In this document: positions 38,613-52,034 of the stretch, piece after piece | Numbering within the stretch: the first letter of the stretch is position 1 | Layout: every line of letters starts with the position of its first letter | Assembly: GCF_000247815.1 (NCBI RefSeq) | Contig: NC_021674.1 | Coordinates: 6,899,738-6,963,737, forward strand | Direction of reading: 5' to 3' | Source: Ficedula albicollis | Lineage: Eukaryota; Chordata; Aves; Passeriformes; Muscicapidae | DNA: 64,000 nucleotides | The notes under the pieces: generated by a model | Databases searched by the model: none | What the model was told of the DNA's origin: nothing | What the model saw: the letters and a program-made list of their open reading frames with translations, nothing else | Program-made: the position numbers and the translations under genes

Positions 38613-40772
38613 CTGCCTCCCCTTTTTGTATACCAACAAATAAAATGCTTGAACTAATTAAAGGCAGCTGTATCTGGAAAACACACAATAGATTCAAAAG
38701 TTGGTAACAAATACCACTGAACCTGGTCTGCTTAGCCACTACTGGGAAAACGCAGGAGAAAACAGGTCCTCTCCCCATAATTTGTGTTTGCACTTGAAGG
38801 TAAATCAAACCAGCACTCACATCATGAGATAGAATAATACAGCTTCCCACTGGCATTGCTGGAGTTGTTTTGCAGGTGAAATCCCTGAGTAAAATTGCCT
38901 CCTGCATTAATTCCCCAGGTTGTTTGATGATATTGAATCAATAAAAAAGATGCATCATTTTCTAGTCTATCAGCACATACAGGACTGTAGAGAATTTATG
39001 GCTGGTTACAAGGAGCAGACATAAACTGATTCAAATGAGGAGCTCCACTATTAACATCGAATGTAAGCATTTTTAAAATACAGAGGAATTCTGCAATACC
39101 AATAATTTATTCCCACTCTCTGGTTCAACTCCAACTTCAATAATTTTAAAGAAATGTCTAGACATCTTAAAATGATAAAAGTGATATGGGGCACCAGAGG
39201 AGATGGAAGAGATGTCTGCTCTCCATCAATCTTGCCAGTATGCCCCAATTATATTCCTCAAATTTCTCCAACCATGTCCTTCTCAGTGTACCTGCTTCTT
39301 CATGTTGGCAGGACAAACAGTACACAAACAAACAGTATTGTATAATAATGTCCTGGGGACTTATTTTCACTGCATTGCTCACTTCTTCACCTATACATGA
39401 TTATAAGTACTAATACTTTCAAGGACTTCAAAATCCCACCTGCAGAAATAGTGTTTTATTAAACAGTACTGCACCATGTCACTACTAGGAAGAAAGAAGG
39501 TAAAACAACTACCACCACAATCCCCTCCCAGCTATAGGGAGATTGTTTTTTATATTTATTTGCTAATAAATACTTTTATTATAGAGTTTTAAAATAGTGT
39601 CTATTAAAAAACAAATTGCACAATGAACCTACCACTACAGCATCCTCAGACCTACTCTGTGGAGTCAAAGAAAGATCTTACAGCTAAAATCAGGAATGAT
39701 TTCTTTATCCAAATTAAGTTTAATCTGAACAGGAATTTTGGGACTAATTCTACATAATTTTGGAATGAACAAGTTGTTTTCCTTAGCTCTCTGGATGCAC
39801 CTTAGAAGAAAACCAGTTGTATTTTATAAAACCAATGTGTTTCGTTAAACACTTTCAAACAGAAGTAGCCACTCACATTGTTTTAACATTTCTTAACTCC
39901 CAAATCACTACCATGAATATATCTCTGAAACCAAACCAAAGGCCATTACTACAGTCATGAATTTAATATGCAGGACAAAGGTCTCAGCCAGTAAACTTTA
40001 CTCTGCAATGTTCAAAGTCGTCAAACATACCTATATGAAAATCATGAGTTTATTGCTGGTCAAGAAGTGGGGATCTAAACACTTTGTAAGTAATAAAAGC
40101 CACCAAAATATCAATGTGCTGAACTATTCTTGACATACATACATAAAGTTAATATGTTTGTAATACGCCAGTATGTGTATAGAATATACCTATTTATAGA
40201 TATATGTCACTTGGAAGGATTTTTCATCCTGCAGAGGTATCTTATAAAGGACTAATCAATTACTGCAGATGGCACCTCTATGGGGCCAGATGCAGAAGTT
40301 ACACAAACCTCAGGCCTGTGGGAACATTTCTGAGTCCCACACTTTCCCAGTGTCCCCTGGCTCCTCTTTTAGCCAAATGATTGGCAGATGACCAGCTCAC
40401 AAATAAAGTACAAAGACCATTTCCATCACACAACAAATGACCACCCATCTACATGACAGAAAATGCTCCAGCCACAAATTTCATCATCACTTCAGCAACT
40501 CAGTTATTTCCACTCATGCCGACAGTTTAATGCCCACCAAAATGAGAGAGAGACATTCAAAACTCTGCAGGCTTGAGTTTCAGGCTATCCAAACACTTAA
40601 TGCAGACATGACAGCACTAGTTCCCATCTACTTTGCAGCTTGAAAATTAGCTTTGCAACATAAGAACTGGATGCACCCATGCAGTGAGGTGAATTATACA
40701 GTCCTTGATGTGTCTGAAATTTCAGTGTAACAGAAAGCCAGTCCATTGTACTATATAGATAGTGTGCTTATT

Positions 40773-40811
40773 ATACATATATATATATATATACACACAC
40801 CCCCACACACC
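40773..40811. repeat. TA then CA dinucleotide microsatellite
   Basis: TATATA units pass into ACACAC and CCCCACACACC. Confidence 0.88.
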
Positions 40812-43800
40812 ATTGATCTTCAACACATTGACTTAATGCTTTAATGCAGGGAAAATATGTTGCTGCAAGAGACCCACAAAAATACAGAGTGACGATAAAA
40901 CATTCTTATCATAGTTTTGGTTCATAAAAAATGAATTAAAAAAAGCTCAGCAACACAAATACACTGAAGTAGGGATAAATGTTACAATAACTGCCTATAA
41001 AAATCCTCTCTCCTAATGTACTATTTGATACACAGACTCTGTATGTAACTGTGTGAGCAAAGCAAGGTTCAACAGAATTTTGAGGCTTATTTAAAATACT
41101 TTACTCGTTTAAGTCAAAGTGCGGTAGCAAATATTTCAACAAATTCAAATTCTGCTATTAGTGGTGCTACAGCACCTTTATGAAACTGTACAGTAACTTC
41201 AGTGGAGATAATCACTGTTACAGATTAATGCACACAGTTCAGTATGTGACTGAGCAGCATTTGTTCTGGCACTGAAATATGTAAGAGATCTTGCAGGTAT
41301 GGATTTTACATCAAGATATTTGCCTTGGCTCAAAAACAATAAGGGAATTTCACAGTATCCAGATTAAGGAGTATAAATTATTCTTTCAGAATTAAATGTC
41401 TGTGTACCCTCTGGCTCAAATTAATTCTTCAAGGGTCTCACCTTGACTACGAGATAAACGTTTTGTGACAATGCAAGGTGTAGCAGTGGAACTCGACAGG
41501 TAGCAAGGTAAATTATTCTCCTTCCATGGAATCTCTGAAGCACACTATTCCCTTCCCTGTCCCACTTCCTGCAGTGGCAATGGAAGCATTTGGCAGTCTT
41601 TTTTGGCAGGGATGTTTTGTCATTTTCTAGGGCTGCTGATGAGGTGATGTATTTTCTGTCAGGGGAAATTAAGAGGCATATTCCCCAGCCTGATAGGAAG
41701 AGAGGGCTTGAATGATTTCCTGAGAAGCTTCTGTATGTAGCGTGCAAGATTTCTAATTTTTATTCTGACAGCTGAAGCATCTCCCTACTAAAATTAATCA
41801 CTGCATCACTGCAACCCAAATTGCATTATATCCATAGGAGTGTGCCCACACATGCATACTTGTATCATGGGCAAGGCTGGGGCTATGTTTAGACGCAAAA
41901 GACAAAGCCAGATGATACATTTTAAAACAGTACAGAGAGAACTCAAAACTGCATATCAGCACTGCTAATGTCTTTTAAACTTTTTATGGTTAATTATGTT
42001 TATCCTACCTGGCAATCGTTGCTAGGCAGTAGCAGTTGTGGAGAGAGGCAAACAGTCATTTGCAATTTATTCCCTAATTTCTTTCCAATAAATAAAGGTC
42101 ATGTTTTATTTCTGGGTCTAGTATTACTTATAGGCACGTTATTTGTCTGTCTCAGCAATATTATCTGTGAGAAACAATACTTGCCTGCCACAATGGAGTA
42201 TTTGTGAGTTAGTACAATCAAATTTAGACAGTATTAGGTTCAGCCCTCAAGTGGAAGGTGCTTCATACCCAGTAGATGTTATTCTACTAAACTTAAAGCT
42301 GAATGGATTCCTCTTCTTCTCCCACATTTCAGTCAGGAGACTGGTTTTTGGCAGGTGTTTAATGCTCGTAAGAGCAGATGGCCAAACAGCAAGTGACCCT
42401 TTTTTTGGTCACCTATTGTATCTTACATACAACACTGACCTTAGGATTCTGGAAACAGCACATACCTAACAACACTGGTATGGAAGCAAACCCTTTTGAA
42501 GTGAAACCATACTTCATAGTCTCCAACTACTGAGCCCCAGGGAGAGATGCAAATTTGAAGACTGGCCTTTTGGAAACCAAGAGAGTGAAAACAAAGGATC
42601 CAATACGATGAAATGCTCTGCCTGGGATGGGGTGCACTTTCACTTCAGAACCTTTATGAAAAGTAGTCATCAACATTTGAAGGGTGTCCTTTAATTTCTA
42701 TTATAATCTGTTGGAGACTCTCCACTGACATTATATCTGCTTGGGGACCTGATGGATTTAATTCAGTTCAGGGGTTTTACGGTACAGCAGAACAGAACAT
42801 GTTAATGAAAACTCTTGTACAAGACTTTGTAGATGGTATTTCAACATATACAGGACCAAAGTAAAATACCACATAATACAGCCATGTAGACTTGTCACTT
42901 CTGAAACACAAAGCTGCTCGAAGAGTTATGCTCCCTAAACATTAAAAAAAGTCCCATTTTCTGACATCAAGCAAAAATCTACAGGACTGAAACATCTCAT
43001 TATTTTTGGCTGGTACAGTCTATGTTTTAGTGCCTACAATAAGGTAAAAGTCTTTTTTAAAGAAGAAAAACAGGGCAGACATTGATGGAGGCTGAGTCAT
43101 CTTTAATCTTTCATCTCAAATTCTCTTTTTACTTCAATGTTTTGATACATTTAAATGGGGGGAAAAGGAGGAAAAAAGAAAATTAAGGAAATGCTAACTA
43201 TTAAAATTAAATAGTCATCTTTAATTCTCATATTACTTTCACAACTCTGAATTGTTGCATTTTTCAAAAATTAGGTCTGACTTTTGATCCTTTGTACCAG
43301 AAATCTCTGTCACAGATGAGAAAAATCAAAGAGAAGAACGTGGCATGGTTTTGCAGCCACTGTGGCTGCACCTGACTTGATTTTGCAGGGAGTAATGAAA
43401 GAAAAAACTCCTACTTTTAGTTTTTGAAGTTCAAAAAAAGTAACTTAAGCCTCAATTTCTCGATACATACTAAGACTCCCAGAGTCTAAAGAAACTAGAC
43501 AGAAACTGTATTTTTAACGAGGAACTTGCACCCAGTATTTAGGGATTTGTCAAGGTGCAAAAAAAACGCTATGCTTCTCTCCTTTCCTGCATGACCTAGC
43601 TAATTCTTTTCCCTACTCCACTGGGCCATTTGCAATCCTCCCTACTATCTGCCAGAAGGGGAGAGGGATTTGATATTCTCAAGAGGCAGCATATCCAAGG
43701 ATTAGCCAAAGCTCTGAGGTGGACCCATATCAGCCTTCTAATGGAGTGAACTCCCTCGAGAACGTTGAACAGCAGCAACACAAATCACTATTTATTATAA

Positions 43801-45964
43801 CAAACAAGGCTAATTAACCTCCTAAACTGAGGAAAATTCAAATGACCAGGAAATAGGAATAGGAAAAAGGATGTAAGCAACCTTCCTCTTACACAAAGGG
43901 TCCCTGCAGAGGAGTCCCCAGTACCAGCCCAACAGTCAATCCTTCACTGTCTTTGAGGGGAGCAAACTCTGCTCAAGGTCTTTGTAGTGTTTCTGAGAGC
44001 CCCAAGGAGCTGCTTTAGGCTCATCCCTGCTGTGTCTCAGCTTCCAGGCTTACAGCTCTCTGTTGTTCTCTCTCCTTGCTGCTACAGGCACCAGAGCCTG
44101 GATCTCAAACACACAAAAGGGAATGAGCATCTCCTTCCTTCCTTGGCTAAGTCTACTCTGAAAAATCTCAAATAAATTGGTTGGCAAATACTTCCCTTCC
44201 GACAAATGGAAGAGATTGCAGCAACATTCTGGAGTTTTGGGGTTTGGGGTTTTTTGGTAGTTTTTGCCCCCAGTATTTTCTGTACACAACTGATGCCACA
44301 ATTTGGTTTCTAGTCCCTTCACAGCACAGCCTTTTTTCTTCAAAGAAGCTGCCCTGCGTACCATTCTTTTCTTTCTGCTATCCATCCTTTTTGCTCCATG
44401 CCAAAGGTTTACCTAACCACAGAACTGGTTTAACCTTTTGATTTCTGGCTGGCAGGGGCAACTCCAGGTTTGCACATTGCTTTTTGCTTGGCCCCTAATG
44501 CCAGCAGCCCAGTGAGCCAGGTCTGTTTTATTCTGTACAGCACAGACCCCATTGAGGTCAGAGTACACTGGAGACCGTCCTAGGGTTAACCTGTCAAGCA
44601 GGCAATTTGTCAGCTTCTCCACTTTACTTAGACTGGTTACAATTCCTTGTTTTTTTCCTACTTATCCCACTGGAACACCATGCATATTTACATCTATAGT
44701 TGTACCTACATATATCTATTTCTCTCTCTATATATATGCATATATTTTAGTACCAAGAAGCACAAGCACTTACATCTCCTCCCATAAATATATACAGCTC
44801 TGTTGCAAGTCAGGATGCTGTGACTAACCCCCAGTAAACTGGTATTCACCAATAAATGAGCATCTTCTCAAGACATACAAACTCTCACAGCTCTGCTGTC
44901 TTTAGTTCTGGGTAATTCCCTTTGAACTTTAAATCTTTTGATGGTTACCTTCCTCAGACAGGCATAATTGCTTCTCCAAAGAACATTTCAACTCTGTCTA
45001 TCCCACTTAAGAGGGACAAGAACACAAAAAGAGAAATTATCCTCTGAACTACCCTGAAACGTCCCTATGATGATGCAAAATTACCATATAGGATTAAACA
45101 TCAAAGATTTCTCACTTTGAATCATGCCTACCTGCCCATCAAACAATCATTTCTAATTACCAAAACTGTTTGAGAGCTCTCATATCCATGTTTCTCCTTT
45201 AAAGCAGCAAGATGACCTAGACTTAATCTGCAGTTTTGGAGCTATGGTGAGATGTGGAGGCTGTGGTTTATCACTGTAATTTTAACTCCATTTAGTTTGC
45301 CTCCTGCTACTGAGAAAAATCTAATTAACTGCAGCCAAAGAGATTACCTTACACTATACGAGTATTTTCCTTAAAGCAATTCTAGACTACCCAGAATAAT
45401 AGCATACCAAATTAGAGCTATAAACATGAGTCTATATAATATTTGACAAATTACTTTATTGTTTGGTCCATTATAAACAGTACAATAATATTTAAATACA
45501 GAATACTATTAAAATGAGCAATAGGATGTAACAAAGTTCATTCAAACCTTGCATATTTCTACAATATTATGCAGTTTGGGGATTTTAATCTTTTACAAAA
45601 ATCAGAAGCTAATATAGCCAGGGCATCTTTCTAAATAGAAATCAATACCTGTATAGCTCTTAGGATTACCAATGAAGGAGAGAGAGACAAAAATTGGACC
45701 AAATGGCAAAGAAAATAGTTTAAGTTTCATATGCAGGCATATAAAAGGCAGAATAAGATAGTGCAGAAGCAGCATACATCAACCAAAGGATATAGCTGCC
45801 TTAGAGGTAAACCAGTCAAAACCAAATAAAAACATTTAAATTTGAGTTGTAGATGTGTTTGGAAAATAAGCATGAAAAATTCCTAACATACCATGTCTTC
45901 ACAACCTTGATTTTGCTCCCTTGTTAGTCTATCCCTCGCCCCAACAGAGAAGTTTCTGGGGGGA

Positions 45965-46184
45965 AAAATACCAGCACGTCAGACTATCATTTAAGACAAG
46001 GGTATGTGCTGACCTAGAGATTAAATGAACAAGTTTAATACCTACTGTCTATGCTCTTAGGTTATGATTTTGCGAAAATACCAGCACGTCAGACCATCAT
46101 CTAAGACAAGGGTATGTGCTGACCTAGAGATTAAATGAACAAGTTTAATACCTACTGTCTATGCTCTTAGGTTATGATTTTGCC
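45965..46184. repeat. Two-copy direct repeat, 110-base unit
   Basis: AAAATACCAGCACGTCAGAC begins the unit at 45965, and the second copy starts at 46075. The copies differ at about three positions. It is intronic and not related to any repeat I recognise. Confidence 0.92.
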
Positions 46185-47491
46185 AACTAAACATTAATCT
46201 TTCTTCATGTAGTCTCAGGTCTTGGTTACTTCTTTAAAGAAATAGCAACATTTGCTGGTTTTGCAGGTAATGTCTTCAAAGTTCAACACATTATCTTTAT
46301 AAAGGTATGACTCAAACCCCACTCCTCAAAAAGGTTATAAAGTTATTTTCTGGAGATCTCTGTAGGGTTTATTTTTCTTTCAAAAATGATTTGGGATTTG
46401 ATTCATTATGATCCTGCTGTGACTTCCAGCAAGGTCAAGGCCATACCTGCAATAGCACAAGGTGGGCCATGCATCAACTCCTACCTTCACCACGGCTGCA
46501 TACAATCTTGTCCCAACTCTGGATCACATTCCTGCTGATGCAGGTGTCTATCGGGCCACTTTGACTCCACGTTGAGAAGTCACCATATAATTTGATTTAT
46601 GCAACAGAAACAGGCTCAGAGAAGGGGATTGCCACAGCAGTTTTTACAGCTCTCCCTAAGATTTGCTTGTTGCACATGAACTCATCTCAGTGACATCTGG
46701 CAGCATTTATGACACATCCCCATCTCATGTGGCTGACTGATGCCATAAATTTCAGTCACCCCTGCCTTTGAGAAATGTTAATAATGAAAACTCATCAACA
46801 AGCAGTAATGATTTGTACTGCTGACTAGACTGATGCCTTTCTGACTACTCAGAATTAATGGCAGATCTCAGGGTCTTAAAGAACAGCTGTCACAGAGAAA
46901 TACACCTGCAAACAAACATGCAGTATGCCTTCAAGTGTGATTTGTTAGAAGATATAAAGTGCTAACTCTCACAACAAACTGGACTGATTACAAGGAGAAG
47001 TTAGACAGCCTTCTGCGTCATTTAAAGTGATAAAGCCAGAGAAAAGGCAGTGCATGCACGCAAATGGGAAGTTTAAAAGGAATCACTTAGTCTTCCCTCC
47101 AACAGTAAGAGTGATTGATAATCACACAGGCTATACATTCATTTTCACTTGTGTCTTGTCATACAGACACTTTGGAACTAGCTGTTTTATCACAGACTTA
47201 AAAACTCACTGTAAGCCTCACTGTCTTGGGTTGCAATGCAGGATGTAACCAAAAGTATGTATTCTATCACCATCTGTTAAAACCAAGTGGGGCAGTGTTC
47301 TTTATCTCTTCCACAACCCATCCTCCACCCCAGAAGATATCTTCTGTTAATGGGCCATTGAGTCCCACTGCATGACTGATTAAATTACATCATCCCATTG
47401 GGAGATGCTCCACCCAGGGGGAGGAGCCAAGCACTCTCACCTGGATATAATTTGAGATTTGGAACACAGGAAGCCTTGTTACACTGGATTC

Positions 47492-47921
47492 TGTAGCTGC
47501 CTGAGCTAGGGTGGTTCTAGCTCCCAGCTGCTACAGGAGACAGGATAGCTCCGAGAGCGCCCAGGGCAGAGTGCCAGCAAGGGACCAAGACTCCGGGACT
47601 TGCTGGTGAGGTTCCGAAGGCAGTTTATTTCTCTGAAGGGTTTCCACTAGCAAATCCGGTTACATAGCATAGCAAGGGGTCTTTATAGTTTTCAAAGGGA
47701 TTGAAATTCTAACCAGTAAAATTATGAGTTGAGAAACTATCCAATTACTATAAGATTCTAGGTAAGAAAAAGACCAATCATCTAGTAAAGTTAAAAACCA
47801 ATAGAAATCCTAAATGATAATGGGTTTTGGCAAGGAGAGGGGGCATCTCTCATGAAAGGTTCCATTGTCTCAGGGCACAAAATCCCAAGGGCCTTCTTCA
47901 GGCCCCGTTGTATCATCCACA
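47492..47921 (-). mobile_element. 3' LTR of the antisense provirus
   Basis: 430 bases on the minus strand, from TGTGGATGATAC to GGCAGCTACA. TATAAAG (plus 47681-47687) and AATAAA (plus 47624-47629) are about 55 bases apart, as in a compact retroviral LTR. A purine-rich tract, TAAATACAGAGAGAGAAAT (plus 47922-47940), immediately precedes it and fits a polypurine tract. Confidence 0.72.
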
Positions 47922-48540
47922 ATTTCTCTCTCTGTATTTACAAAGAGAACGTCCTTAACAGGTTTTTTGAAATATTGTACAAGACATGAAAACATGGCCT
48001 ACACAATGAGAATGACAATGAAAATCCACAAAATTCCAGACCCTTCTACACCAGCACTGGACCTTCAGAGGAAAACTGCACCCTTCTGGGTTTTGGCAAG
48101 GAGAGGGGGCATCTCTCATGAAAGGTTCCATTGTCTCAGGGCACAAAATCCCAAGGGCCTTCTTCAGGCCCCGTTGTATCATCCACAATTTCTCTCTCTG
48201 TATTTACAAAGAGAACGTCCTTAACAGGTTTTTTGAAACATTGTACAAGACATGAAAACATGGCCTACACAATGAGAATGACAATGAAAATCCACAAAAT
48301 TCCCTTAACCAAAGATGAAGTCCATCCCATCAGTCCCCATTGTCTGAAAAGGTTGTTGACCCAGTCAGGCGTGGTTTCAGGTTTCAAGTCTTTCAGTAGG
48401 TTTTTCAGCTTATGGATGTTTCCATGGATGGATGTGGAATGGGTTTTTTCAGGCACCATTGTATCATCCACAGCATTCCAGAGAAATACCAGACCCTTCT
48501 ACACCAGCACTGGACCTTCAGAGGAAAACTGCACCCTTCT
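47822..48540. repeat. Tandem duplication across the LTR-env junction, one copy shortened
   Basis: The segment starting GGGTTTTGGCAAGG appears at 47822 and 48088 (266-base offset). Both copies end with CAGACCCTTCTACACCAGC and a stretch of outer-LTR sequence to CACCCTTCT. The second copy is about 453 bases long; the first lacks 187 bases of env and 5' LTR. A duplication followed by a deletion explains this. Confidence 0.85.
47922..48440 (-). pseudogene. Retroviral env transmembrane remnant
   Basis: On the minus strand the frame 48265-48471 contains DWVNNLFRQWGLMGW, a pre-membrane stalk, then a hydrophobic span (GILWIFIVILIV). A stop follows, and beyond it a cytoplasmic-tail-like FKKPVKDVLFVNTEREIV. 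This is the layout of the end of a retroviral TM protein. The tail part is present twice, at 47922-48033 and 48188-48302. Surface subunit and fusion peptide are absent; it cannot make Env. Confidence 0.72.
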
Positions 48541-48725
48541 ATAGAACTGCTTCAACTGAACCACATCTGTCACTCCAGCAGGACTGCAGCCACCATTTAC
48601 TTGGACTGCTACCAACCACCATTTAATTGGACTGCTACCAACACCCTGACTGATGTGGTGTCAGGTTGTATTCTGACTCTGTCAGTGTTTTTGCTCTACT
48701 GCATTTTATTTTAATTTTCCTATTG

Positions 48726-50708
48726 AACTGCAGTTCTGAGTTGGGTTCTCCCATTGGTTTGCCTTCAAACCAGCACACTCATACAAATTTTCCTTCCACT
48801 ATTGCTGTTGCCACCAAGTAAAGCAGAAAATGACAGGTAACTAAATGAATGCAATAAACTTAACAGATGCATTTTCAGGAGCTTGCTTGGCAAAGGGTTT
48901 TGAATGTGCAGGGCAGAAAAGCAACTCTGGATACAGAAAGACCACCATCACTATCAGTTTCATGAGCAATATCATATTTAGTACTGCTCTTGAGAGTCAG
49001 GATGGTGGGTAAGAATAGGTATTTGTTTCCAAGTACAACAGAATTTCTTGATCAAGCACTTAAAGCTAAATGCTTCGTAAGACCCACACAGACATGGAAA
49101 TCTCAAAGACACACTCATGAAACAGCCAGTGTGGTATTGAACCAACATCGTTACTTAGGGCAGGCGAGAAAACAGGGATGTGTTTTACCATTGCAAAAAT
49201 TTGGGGGTAGATTACATGTCATTAATTTCATAGTTCCCATCTATCAAATGCTTTCTAGAACAATGTTTTTCCCCAACAAACACTGTTTCACTGCGTCTAA
49301 GAGTCATGTTGCTCCACCTACACAAGTTTTAGTAACCCAGGAAAACAAGGGAAAGCTAAAGAAACCACATTATTTTTTTACAGCAACTTTACGACAAGTT
49401 ATAGCACATATGAGCCTTCAGGTACAATCAGAATGGAAATTCCGCTACTCTAGCTATTCAAATAAAACCCTGCAATATATTAATTTGCAATTACTTTACA
49501 TTACTGGTACTATCAAAAAACGGAACTTAAAAGTAAAGGTCTCCTTATTTATTCCCTGATTTAAAAATAAAATTGGAGTTAGATTTGAATGTACAGTGAA
49601 TAATTTAAGAATTTAAAATACTGCTAAAGTTCTGTTTCAATTCTTTTCCAAAGAGGACGTAACAAGGCTAGGACATACAGTGCTCAGAAGCAGTTTTAGA
49701 AATTTTTTTTACATTTTCTGGGAGATATAGAATACACTCAAACAGCTTCTGTGCACTGCTCACAGCTGTGCACGACACAAATATCAAAGCATCATTAATA
49801 CCCAGTAGTACCTACAGTTAAGCATAACAGAAAATAATAAATTCAGTAGAGAAGAAATTAGCCAAACAAAACCATACCGTTAATTCTTTTCACTATTCAC
49901 AGCATTTTAATCAATTATAGATAACCATGAATTAATAAAATTTTTAACAATGCATCCCAACATTTGGTACCCATGAGAAGAGTGCTTTTTCATCTCACTC
50001 TCACTCACATCACTAACACTCTCATATTGAATTTTGGTTTTCAGACATGGCCAGACAGCTTACCCTCCAACACTATTACTCCTGGCTTTGGTTCTGAAAT
50101 ATGTCCTAAAGTAAACCGGACAACATCCTCTGCTTTCAGTCTTCTCTTGACATCTTCAATTCTATATCTGCAGTTCAATATTTTTTCCTGAAGGCCACTT
50201 CTTTGTGTTTATTTTCATATTAAACCACAAGAGATTGTATTTTATTGATTTTTGTCATGCAGGCATGTCTAATAATTTTTTTTTTGCTTGGGCTTTCTTG
50301 CTTTCTTTAGGCTCTAAAGGGATCGACAGCTCTTTTGTAAGATGGAGCTTTCTGTATGTTGTGTTGCAGAGACAGATAGTAAAAGATCCTTCCACTTTAA
50401 AAAGAAATATATTTACATTACAGCAGTGAAGAGAGCTTTACAGGAAGATCTCACTGTGAATACAAAACAAAGCCTTTAGAAACATATTTAGTAATTTAGT
50501 AGTGCTACCAGGTGTACAGGCCAGAGAAATTTGTCTTCTTCCGTTTTTCTAAAGCCAACTCATTTTAAACTGAAAAACACAGTATTATTTTCACCATATT
50601 GAGTCTGAAAGATCATTGGCAGGAACATGATAAACTAATACTTAAAAACATCCTTCAACAAAAAATGCCTCCTGTAGATTGTAAAAATGCTAACCTTAAG
50701 GTTGGTTT
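48726..50708. other. KIF16B intron, no gene recognised
   Basis: AT-rich. A 189-codon open frame at 48990-49559 has no family motif and no splice context in phase with KIF16B; it is probably chance. Confidence 0.5.
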
Positions 50709-51300
50709 TAGAATCATGGAATGGTTCGTGTTGGGAAGGACCTTAAAGCCCATTCACTCCAACCTCCCTGCCACGGGAAGGATACCTCCCATTAGACCAG
50801 GTTGCTCCAAGCCCTGTACAATCTGGCCTTGAACACGTCTAGGGATGATGCAGCCACAGTTTCCCTAGGCAACCTCAGTGCCAGTGCCTCACCAACCTCA
50901 TGGGGAAGAATTTCTTCCTAGGATCTAACCTAAAATTCTGTCTAACTTGACCCTCTGTCAATTTAAAGCCATTCCCCCTTGTCTTGTCACCCTATGCCCT
51001 TGAAAAAAGTCCCTCTCCACCTCTCTTGGAGCCACTTTAGCTACTGGAAGATGCCTAAGGTCTCCCCAGCATCTTCTCTTCCCATGGCGGCCCCCTCAGT
51101 CTGTCTTCTTGGGAGAGGTACTCCAGCACTCTGAGCATCTTTCCAGCCTTCCTCTGGATTCTCTCCCACATGTCCACCTGCTGCCCACAGTGCTCTAGAT
51201 GCAGCCTGGAATGCAGCTGGCTTTCCAGGCTTCAAGCACACATTCCTGGATCACACTGGTGTCATTGGCAAACATGCCCCTCCTTGTTTGGGAGCACAGG
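50709..51300 (-). mobile_element. CR1 LINE fragment
   Basis: On the plus strand it is the reverse complement of a CR1 3' region: TAGAATCATGGAATGG, TTGGGAAGGACCTTAAAG, CCTTGAACACGTCTAGGGAT, AAAGCCATTCCCCCTTGTC, then AGCCTTCCTCTGGATTCTC. The 3' end is at 50709, and 5' truncation is near 51300. It is among the better-preserved CR1 copies here. Confidence 0.93.
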
Positions 51301-52034
51301 GCTCAGCATAGCACTTCTGCTCTTTTACTCTTCTAGAGTAGCTAGAGAAACTATAAGCCATAAATATATATTAAATATGTAACAATCATTACTAGATACA
51401 GAGGGGGAAATTTTTCAGAAGCTTCCCTTTGTTGCAGATTACATCAAATAAGAGTCACCTGTATCTCAATCCCATTTAGATAACAAATCCCTCATTTGAT
51501 GAATATGGCAATGCCAAAATAAAGAGCTAATATTCCTACTGTGCTGCAAAATCTGCTATCTGTATTTCCTTGTTTATTGTCCCCGTGGTTGCAAAGAGAG
51601 GAAAAACCTGAAATATCCTACTCAAAAGCTGCCTCATGAAGCATAAGAGAGACATGGTATAATCCTCCAGATTAGAGAGTAAATAATGTTTAGCAAACAG
51701 TTTCACATGTACAATTGTTCAGTAATTCCATCTAAATATGTAAGAAAAAAACCACAACAGGCAGTATAGTTCGAGCCTAAAAATTTTTGTTACTCTCTAT
51801 GCTATTTGTTCAAAATTAATCAGGGTATTTTCACAAAAACTAGTCTGAGCTGGGTCACTGTATCAACTGGTATGAAAGGATTTGACTTGAAAGACCTACT
51901 TAACCTAGCAGCGCATTCCTGACAAATCCAACAAGAACAAGCTGTTCTTCACAAACCCCTTGGAAGGCAGTGAGACTAACAGCTAATGATTAATGGAGCA
52001 CATGTGCAAAAGTCCCCTGCAGGAAGGTAACAAT

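Larger units (their letters stand above)
37788..47221. other. KIF16B intron, left part of the 24-kb intron
   Basis: No exon recognised. It contains a purine tract at 38551-38612, a TA/CA microsatellite at 40773-40811 and a 110-base duplication at 45965-46184. The stretch 43500-44640 is pyrimidine-richer and could hold an old LTR, but no ends or coding remnants support that. Confidence 0.5.
47492..48472 (-). mobile_element. Class II-like provirus remnant (LTR plus env tail), antisense in the LTR
   Basis: On the minus strand it has TG/CA ends and is flanked by a 6-base target duplication, GGATTC (47486-47491) and GCATTC (48473-48478). It holds the first ~35 bases of a 5' LTR (TGTGGATGATACAATGG), an env transmembrane fragment, a polypurine tract and a complete 3' LTR. 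Gag, pol and most of env are deleted. Part is duplicated in tandem. Six-base duplications indicate a class II (alpha/beta-like) retrovirus. Confidence 0.72.
47222..48725 (+). mobile_element. ERV LTR (ERVL-like) broken by an antisense provirus remnant
   Basis: The LTR starts TGTCTTGGGTTGCAATGC at 47222 and has a TATA box (GGATATAATTTGAG, TATAA at 47446-47450). It resumes at 48473 with ATTCCAGAGAAATACCAGAC and reaches TGTCAGGTTGTATTCTGACT near 48660. Similarity ends about 48725, so the usual end of the LTR is missing. The two halves read continuously if the insertion 47492-48472 is removed. The LTR is in the opposite sense to KIF16B. Confidence 0.75.

Noticed and set aside
43500..44640. Possible old LTR in a pyrimidine-rich stretch
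   Set aside because: No terminal TG/CA pair, target duplication or match to another LTR in the window could be found.
47865..48224. Plus-strand frames with repeated text that look like a repeat protein
   Set aside because: They are the antisense reading of the duplicated env/LTR segment.
48990..49559. 189-codon open frame in the KIF16B intron
   Set aside because: No family motif, biased towards common intronic codons, and no link to the neighbouring exons or to a retroelement.
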